Source of the DNA: Oscillospiraceae bacterium
GTDB taxonomy: Bacteria; Bacillota; Clostridia; Oscillospirales; Oscillospiraceae
DNA length: 47,049 bases
Direction of reading: 5' to 3'
Assembly (NCBI GenBank): GCA_020025595.1
Contig: JAHHRV010000015.1
Coordinates: 1-47,049, forward strand
Made by a program: the position numbers and the translations under genes. Positions 41,618 to 47,049 of the stretch are shown piece after piece. How positions within the stretch are numbered: the stretch's first letter is position 1; every line of letters starts with the position of its first letter. Below the pieces are notes generated by a model that saw only the letters and a list, made by a program, of their open reading frames with translations, was not told the DNA's origin and did no database searches.

Positions 41618-43090
41618 ATGCAAAAGAATTCTTTTCGAAATAAACTGCTTTCAAAGCTGCCATTGCTTGTTTTTGCTTTATTCATTCTGCAGCCGGTGAT
41701 GGATGTCATCTCCTTCTGGATGGATCGATGCGGGATGGGCAATTCCATCACATTGATACTGCGAATGGGTGTCCTTGCAGCAACCATGCTGCTGGGTTTT
41801 TATCTCAGCGAATCCAAACGGATCTATTATGCCACAGCCGGAGTTCTGGGGCTGATTCTTCTGTGTCATGTATTTGCGTGCGTTCAGGCTGGCTATCGCA
41901 GTCCCTTCACAGACTTGACGAACTTTGTTCGTGTGGCGCAGATGCCCATTACTGCAATCTGTCTGATTACCATGATCAAGCAGAACGAGGACAGCTACAA
42001 GGCAATGCGTTACGGCTTCCTTGTTAATCTTCTGATTATCATTGCAGTGGAGATCCTCGCAGGAATCACCCACACAGAGCCTCATACTTACATGGACGGC
42101 AAGGGTGTTATGGGCTGGTTCCAGAATACCAACTCCCAGAGCTGCATTCTGTCCATGCTTCCCGCTGTCGCAGTGGTGCTGGTGATGCAGCGCAAGGGCA
42201 TGAAGTCCCCTGCATTCTGGATCGTACTGCTGGGCGGAATGGGTGCGCTGTATGCCATCGGACCCCGCCTTTCCATGATAGGTCTGGCTGCAACAGGCCT
42301 GGGTCTTGCACTGTGCATTGTCATCATCGACCGCAAGCAGTGGAAGAAGGCTGTGGTTTTTGTTGTTGCAACCTTTGCATTCCTGGCATTTATCGGTTCT
42401 TCTCCCATGATGCACCATCAGCAGATTTATGAAACCGTTCAGGGCGACCGTCAGGAAACCGTCGACAGCATCGTGTCTCAAGCCAAACTTCCGCAAATGA
42501 AGGAAGAGGGCGTATCTGAAAACGAACTGGAAGTGCGCAAAGAGGCTTGGATCAAGAGTTTGACCCCCATCTATGAAAAGTATGCGCCTGATTTTGTAGA
42601 GATGTTCGGTCTGGAAAAGACCATGGAAATCTATGACTACACCTATGTCATCACAGATCTCACCGGTGCAAGAAACAAGAAAATCCAGTTCTCCCGTCTG
42701 CTGATGGATGATTCTCCCGCCAGTGCCCGACTGTTTGGTCTGGAGCTGAGCCGCTTCACCGTGAACGGAAACATCTATGATGTAGAGAACGATTTCCACG
42801 GAATCTATTTCCTGTACGGCATTGCGGGACTGGCAGCGATGCTGGTCTTCCTGGGATACTTTGTCTGGCTGATCATTCGTGCTCTGATCAAAAACTGGAA
42901 GCAGTATTTCACGCTGGAAGCAGCAGGCTGGGGAATTGCTCTGGTGATGTGCCTGATCCATGCGTACTTCACTGCAGCCATCCTGCGCCGTCCCAATGCA
43001 TCGTTCTACCTGTCTGCTGTGCTTGCTGCGGTGTACTACCTCGTAAAGATCAAAAAGTATTCTGTATCTGCCGGCCAGAAAGAGGAGTGA
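41618..43090 (+). CDS. O-antigen ligase/polymerase-like membrane protein (Wzy-like), copy 2
   Basis: This 490-residue protein has about 11 membrane segments and a long outer loop (about 280-410), like the copy at 24859-26334, with which it shares many motifs (QPVMDV, LRMG, CVQAGY, GWFQNTNSQS). The ATG at 41618 has GAGG upstream; the promoter just before it makes earlier in-frame codons unlikely. It heads a five-gene plus-strand operon for glycan synthesis, where it would polymerise or ligate lipid-linked repeat units outside the membrane. Confidence 0.87.
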   Translation: MQKNSFRNKLLSKLPLLVFALFILQPVMDVISFWMDRCGMGNSITLILRMGVLAATMLLGFYLSESKRIYYATAGVLGLILLCHVFACVQAGYRSPFTDLTNFVRVAQMPITAICLITMIKQNEDSYKAMRYGFLVNLLIIIAVEILAGITHTEPHTYMDGKGVMGWFQNTNSQSCILSMLPAVAVVLVMQRKGMKSPAFWIVLLGGMGALYAIGPRLSMIGLAATGLGLALCIVIIDRKQWKKAVVFVVATFAFLAFIGSSPMMHHQQIYETVQGDRQETVDSIVSQAKLPQMKEEGVSENELEVRKEAWIKSLTPIYEKYAPDFVEMFGLEKTMEIYDYTYVITDLTGARNKKIQFSRLLMDDSPASARLFGLELSRFTVNGNIYDVENDFHGIYFLYGIAGLAAMLVFLGYFVWLIIRALIKNWKQYFTLEAAGWGIALVMCLIHAYFTAAILRRPNASFYLSAVLAAVYYLVKIKKYSVSAGQKEE

Positions 43091-43094
43091 GCCT

Positions 43095-44075
43095 ATGCGC
43101 CTGAGTGTTGTAATCCCGGTGTACAATGTTGCACAGTATCTGGGAAAATGCATCGACTCCGTACTGACAAACGAATATGACGATTATGAGATCATATTGG
43201 TGGATGACGGAGCGACGGACGGCGTATGCCCGGAGCTGTGTGACCGGTATGCTGCGCAGCATCCTGACCGAATCCGTGTGATCCATCAGGCCAATCAGGG
43301 TCTGGGCGGTGCGCGGAATACCGGACTGGACGCAGCCACCGGAGAATATGTGTTCTTCGTGGACAGCGATGATACGCTGGTTCCCACAGCGCTGCAGGTG
43401 CTGGATGAGCAGATAGAAAAGACGCACGCAGACATTTATTCTTTCAATTTGTATTCCCACGACGGCAATGGTCACGGCAACGAGGTACAGGTTTCCGGGT
43501 ACTATCCGGAGCCCTTTACCCTGAAGCAGCATCCGGAGTTTCTGTATGCACTGCCTGCCGCCTGCGCAAGAATCTGGAAACGGTCGCTGTTTCTGCAATC
43601 CGGGATCCGATTCCCGAGCCGTGTCCTGTACGAAGATATCCGCACAAGTGTCAAGCTGTTTGCTCTTGCCGATTCCATCGTGACGATTCCTCAGGCGCTG
43701 TATGAGTATCTGGCCCGGCCCGGTTCGATTATGCGCAGCGACAATCTACAGCGCAACCGGGAGATCTTGGATGCATTTAATGATCTGAACAGCTGGTTTG
43801 TCCGGCAGGGGCTGAAGGAGCAGTATGCTCAGCAGCTTTGCCGTCTTGCGGTGGATCATATTGTGCTGGCTGCAACCGTTCGGGTTGCCAGACTGAATCC
43901 GAAGTCTGAATTGCTGAAAGAGTTTGAGCAGTTTATGCAGTGTAATTTCCCTCGTTACTGGGAGAATCCTATCATCGGGGATCTGCCTGTGCTGCATAAG
44001 GTGCTGTTGGTTTTGATCCGTCATCGACAGTATGGTCTGGTAAAGCTGTTATTCCGGCTGAAGGACGGTCAATAA
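43095..44075 (+). CDS. Family 2 glycosyltransferase
   Basis: A 326-residue GT-A enzyme: N-terminal VVIPVYNVAQYLGKCIDS, nucleotide-sugar-binding LVDDGATDG, the metal-binding FVDSDD at about 93-98, and a C-terminal helical part with no membrane segment. It adds a sugar to a lipid-linked acceptor on the inner face; the sugar is not predictable. It lies four bases after the Wzy-like gene. Confidence 0.9.
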   Translation: MRLSVVIPVYNVAQYLGKCIDSVLTNEYDDYEIILVDDGATDGVCPELCDRYAAQHPDRIRVIHQANQGLGGARNTGLDAATGEYVFFVDSDDTLVPTALQVLDEQIEKTHADIYSFNLYSHDGNGHGNEVQVSGYYPEPFTLKQHPEFLYALPAACARIWKRSLFLQSGIRFPSRVLYEDIRTSVKLFALADSIVTIPQALYEYLARPGSIMRSDNLQRNREILDAFNDLNSWFVRQGLKEQYAQQLCRLAVDHIVLAATVRVARLNPKSELLKEFEQFMQCNFPRYWENPIIGDLPVLHKVLLVLIRHRQYGLVKLLFRLKDGQ

Positions 44076-44095
44076 AAAAGAAAGGAGTCGGTCAT

Positions 44096-45361
44096 TTGTC
44101 TCGTTTCCATCTCAGTTCCGCTCGCGGTACTCTGCTAAAAAATACAATTATGCTGCAGCTTCTGCAGTTTTCAACCTATATTCTGGCGCTGATTGCGGTG
44201 CCCTACGAGACCCGTGTGCTGGGCCCCAGTGTCTATGGTATTTTGGGTGTAGCCACAGCGGTCATGGTGTATTTCCAGCTGGTAATCGATTTCGGTTTCC
44301 TGCTGTCGGCTACCGAAGAGGTTGCCACCAATCGGGATGATCCGCTTCAGCTGAACAAGATCCTGTCGGCTGTAACCATCGCAAAGGGTATTCTGGCGCT
44401 GCTTTCCGGAATCGTACTGCTGGTGCTGTGCCAGCTGATTCCCTCCTGGCAGGAGCGGAAGGTTCTGTTTTTCCTGTTCTTCCTGTCCACGGTCTGCACG
44501 ACCATGATGCCGGACTATATGTATCGTGGCCTGGAGCAGATGACGGCAATCACCGTGCGTACGGTTGCAATCCGCACATTCTTCACGATTGCTATCTTCT
44601 TCTTCCTGAAAAAGCCTCAGGATCTGTATGTGGTTCCTATACTGAACATCATCGGCAACGGTGCAGCAATGGTGCTGGCCTATTACGACCTGCACAAGCG
44701 CTTCAAGATTCATTTCAGCGCTGTCAGCGCAGGGGAGGTTCTGGGAGCTATCAAGCGCTCGTCCGTGTTCTTCTATTCCAGAATTGCAACCACTGCCTAT
44801 ACTTCCATGAACACGGTTATTCTGGACATGATCACCGCCAGCGGCGGTGCCACCGGCTTTTATACAGCTGCGGACAAGCTGATTACCACCGGCAAGAACC
44901 TGCTGTCTCCCATTTCCGACAGCCTGTATCCCTATATGGTTCGCAATAAGGATTACAAGCTGGTGAAAAAGGTCCTGATGGTTCTGGTGCCGCTGATCAC
45001 ACTGTTCTGCGTGGGCAGCTACATCTGGGCAGAGCCTCTGTGCATTCTGCTTCTGGGCAAGGAATACGGCCCGGCAGGTCAGGTTCTGCGTGCGATGCTG
45101 CCTGTGGCAGTGGTCACACTGCCCAACTATGTACTGGGCTTCCCAATGCTGGGCGCAATGGGACTGAAGCAGTACGCAAACTACTCTGTGATTTTCGGTT
45201 CGGTGCTGCATGTGTTTAATCTGCTGGTTCTTTACTTCACCGGACATATGAACATGGTTACCCTGGCTGCACTGGTCAGCGTGGCAGAGACTGCAATTCT
45301 GCTGTTCCGTGTGGTGGTAATCTGGCTCCATCGTGACAGACTGAAGCGAAAGGAGAACTGA
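44096..45361 (+). CDS. Polysaccharide flippase (Wzx-like)
   Basis: A 421-residue protein with 12 or more membrane segments of the MOP/PST type (VPYETRVLGPSVYGILGVATAVMVYF near the N terminus). It should move the lipid-linked glycan unit across the membrane. It starts with TTG at 44096, eight bases after AAAGGAG; no ATG fits so well. It lies between the glycosyltransferase and the CDP-glycerol glycerophosphotransferase, and ends two bases before the latter. Confidence 0.88.
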   Translation: MSRFHLSSARGTLLKNTIMLQLLQFSTYILALIAVPYETRVLGPSVYGILGVATAVMVYFQLVIDFGFLLSATEEVATNRDDPLQLNKILSAVTIAKGILALLSGIVLLVLCQLIPSWQERKVLFFLFFLSTVCTTMMPDYMYRGLEQMTAITVRTVAIRTFFTIAIFFFLKKPQDLYVVPILNIIGNGAAMVLAYYDLHKRFKIHFSAVSAGEVLGAIKRSSVFFYSRIATTAYTSMNTVILDMITASGGATGFYTAADKLITTGKNLLSPISDSLYPYMVRNKDYKLVKKVLMVLVPLITLFCVGSYIWAEPLCILLLGKEYGPAGQVLRAMLPVAVVTLPNYVLGFPMLGAMGLKQYANYSVIFGSVLHVFNLLVLYFTGHMNMVTLAALVSVAETAILLFRVVVIWLHRDRLKRKEN

Positions 45362-45363
45362 CC

Positions 45364-46500
45364 ATGACTGATAAAATGAGAAAGCTTGCATCGGATGCCG
45401 TTTGGCAGCTGTGCAGACTGCTGCCGGTTCAGAAAAACAAGGTGGTGTTTATCAGCTACGGCGGCAAGGGCTTTGGCGGAAATCCCAAAGCGATTGCGCT
45501 GGAACTGCTGAAGCAGGACCGGGATCTGGATCTGGTGTGGCTGTCCCGGAACCCCAACCTGCAATTGCCGGAAGGCATTCGCCTGGTGCCCTTTGGAACG
45601 CCCCAGGCGGTCAAAGAGCTGTCTACTGCCAGCGTGTGGGTGGACAACAGCCGCGGCGGTGCCCACTTCAAAAAGAGCGAGCAGTATTATATGCAGACCT
45701 GGCATGGCTTTGCACTGAAGCACATCGAGCGTGCGGCCCAGGATCAGCTGCCTGCATCCTATGTGGAGCAGTGCAAGAAGGATTCTTCCTTTATTGATCT
45801 GATTGTTTCCAACAGCGACTTTATGACCCGGGTCTATCGGGATGATTTCTGGTATGACGGGGAGATTTCACTGTACGGTTCTCCGAGAAACGATATTTTC
45901 TTCCAGAAAAATTCAGAAATTCCCGCAGCTGTGCGCGAGTTCTTTGGCCTGCCTCAGGATCAGAAGCTGCTGCTTTATGCGCCTACCTTCCGGGCTGATT
46001 TTTCGGTTGACTGTTATGCACTGGATGTGGAGAATACGCTGAAAGCCTGCGAAAACCGCTTCGGCGGTCACTGGACGGCGCTGATTCGCCTGCATCCCAA
46101 TGTGTCACAGAAGTCAGTGGGACTGTTTCCCTATGACGGAAGCCGAATTGTGGACGCCACGGCCTATGCCGATATGCAGGAGCTTCTGGCGGCGGTGGAT
46201 CTGCTGATTACGGATTACTCATCGTCTATGTTTGACTATGCGCTGCAGGGAAAGCCCTGCATTCAGTTCGCTACAGATCTGGAAGCATACAAAAAAGATC
46301 GGAATTTCTATTTCGCCCTGGACCGGCTGCCTTTCCCCATGGCGCAGAGCAATGAGCAGCTGCTGGATGTAATCGAACGCTACGACGATGAAGCGCAGCA
46401 GCAACAGTGGCAGCACTTTAAGCGTGAAAACGGAATTGTGGAAGACGGCAATGCGTCTCAGAGATGTGCGCAGTGGATCCTGAACCATACGAAAGGATGA
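45364..46500 (+). CDS. CDP-glycerol glycerophosphotransferase family protein
   Basis: A 378-residue TagB/TagF-like enzyme that transfers glycerol-phosphate from CDP-glycerol. It has the family features WVDNSRGG, QTWHGFALKHI, SPRND, LLYAPTFR, RLHPN and DLLITDYSSSMFDYALQGKP with the Ser-rich and Asp residues conserved. It lacks the long repeat tail of processive TagF, so it may add single or few units. The next gene makes its donor, CDP-glycerol. Confidence 0.93.
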   Translation: MTDKMRKLASDAVWQLCRLLPVQKNKVVFISYGGKGFGGNPKAIALELLKQDRDLDLVWLSRNPNLQLPEGIRLVPFGTPQAVKELSTASVWVDNSRGGAHFKKSEQYYMQTWHGFALKHIERAAQDQLPASYVEQCKKDSSFIDLIVSNSDFMTRVYRDDFWYDGEISLYGSPRNDIFFQKNSEIPAAVREFFGLPQDQKLLLYAPTFRADFSVDCYALDVENTLKACENRFGGHWTALIRLHPNVSQKSVGLFPYDGSRIVDATAYADMQELLAAVDLLITDYSSSMFDYALQGKPCIQFATDLEAYKKDRNFYFALDRLPFPMAQSNEQLLDVIERYDDEAQQQQWQHFKRENGIVEDGNASQRCAQWILNHTKG

Positions 46501-46505
46501 ACGAT

Positions 46506-46898
46506 ATGAAACGCGTAATTACCTATGGTACTTTTGATATGCTGCACTATGGTCATATCAATCTGCTCCGCCGGGCCAAGAGTCTGGGTGACTATTTGAT
46601 TGTGGCGCTGTCTACCGATGAGTTCAACTGGAACTCCAAGCATAAGACCAGCTACTTTTCCTATGTGGAGAGAAAGGCTATGCTGGAGGCCATTCGTTAT
46701 GTAGACCTTGTGATCCCCGAGGAAAACTGGGACCAGAAGATGACGGATGTGGATAAATACGATGTGGATATTTTTGTGATGGGCGACGACTGGGAAGGAA
46801 AGTTCGACTTCCTGAAGGAAAAGTGCGAGGTCGTCTATTTGCCCCGGACTCCGGAAATCTCTTCGTCTAAGGTAAAAGCAGACCTGCATGGTAAATAA
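46506..46898 (+). CDS. tagD: Glycerol-3-phosphate cytidylyltransferase
   Basis: A 130-residue enzyme that makes CDP-glycerol. It has ITYGTFDMLHYGHINLL (the HxGH motif), STDEF, the RYVDLVIPE segment and GDDWEGKFDFL, all diagnostic for TagD, and the usual length. The ATG at 46506 is chosen by similarity to family N termini; one at 46497 overlaps the previous stop. Last gene of the operon. Confidence 0.95.
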   Translation: MKRVITYGTFDMLHYGHINLLRRAKSLGDYLIVALSTDEFNWNSKHKTSYFSYVERKAMLEAIRYVDLVIPEENWDQKMTDVDKYDVDIFVMGDDWEGKFDFLKEKCEVVYLPRTPEISSSKVKADLHGK

Positions 46899-46902
46899 AA
46901 AG

Positions 46903-46932
46903 ACGGGGCGGATGTGAATGCATCCGCCCTGT
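46903..46932 (+). terminator. Hairpin after tagD
   Basis: GGGCGGATG pairs with CATCCGCCC. There is no strong T-run after it, so it is a moderate terminator candidate. Confidence 0.55.
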
Positions 46933-46955
46933 TGAACGCTTTGACAAGAAAGTGC

Positions 46956-46983
46956 TTGACTTTTTTTTCTGTTATGGTATAAT
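46956..46983 (+). promoter_or_regulatory. Promoter of tRNA-Val
   Basis: TTGACT (46956-46961), 16-base spacer, TATAAT (46978-46983). Confidence 0.78.
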
Positions 46984-47001
46984 GTGTCGTGTTCCCGATA
47001 T

Positions 47002-47049
47002 GGAGGCTTAGCTCAGCTGGTTAGAGCGCTTGCTTCACACGCAAGAGGT
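47002..47049 (+). tRNA. tRNA-Val (anticodon CAC), partial
   Basis: The sequence begins GGAGGCT, with D-arm (AGCTCAGCTGGTTAGAGC) and an anticodon stem CTTGC/GCAAG around TTCACAC, giving anticodon CAC. The 3' half lies beyond the window. Confidence 0.85.

Overview
The window looks like chromosome from a gut-type Clostridia species, most likely Oscillospiraceae/Ruminococcaceae. The evidence is Gram-positive style expression signals (strong AGGAGG ribosome sites, promoters with 17-bp spacers), a T-box leader, HemZ, SpoVB-like and YabE-like proteins, DUF1934, class II GalT, a CDP-glycerol pathway and moderate G+C. The family is inferred from gene content; no rRNA is present to confirm it.

Region 1 (1-6061) is the integrase end of an integrative mobile element. 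It carries an MFS efflux pump with an AraC-GNAT regulator, a structured non-coding block of repeats (candidate oriT or replication origin), a RepA-like ATPase, a small winged-helix protein, an XRE repressor with several operator-like sites, and a tyrosine recombinase. It abuts the 3' end of guaA, a known integration target. Its far end lies left of the window.

Region 2 (6062-14220) is nucleotide and sugar metabolism: a GMP synthase made only of the ATP-pyrophosphatase part, xpt, a QueT transporter under a preQ1 riboswitch, an orotate-phosphoribosyltransferase-like protein behind an attenuator-like leader, and a galK-galT operon.

Region 3 (14221-24600) is a minus-strand housekeeping block: recJ-rel-dtd-MBL hydrolase-hemZ-amidohydrolase-SpoVB-like flippase, tightly spaced or overlapping, followed by the hup-rqcP pair.

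Region 4 (24601-31577) holds a Wzy-like membrane protein and a four-gene ABC exporter with two different adaptor proteins around one ATPase and one MacB-type permease.

Region 5 (31578-41303) is cell wall and translation: murC, ddl-DUF1934, thrS (no TGS domain) under a T-box leader, a YabE-like G5/3D protein with an unusual GTTAC-rich upstream region, rsmA with a HAD phosphatase, and sfsA.

Region 6 (41304-47049) is a surface-polymer operon (Wzy-like polymerase paralogous to that of region 4, family 2 glycosyltransferase, flippase, CDP-glycerol glycerophosphotransferase, TagD) lying between a tRNA-Leu(CAA) gene and a tRNA-Val(CAC) gene cut by the window end. Together these genes could make, export and polymerise a glycerol-phosphate-bearing glycan.
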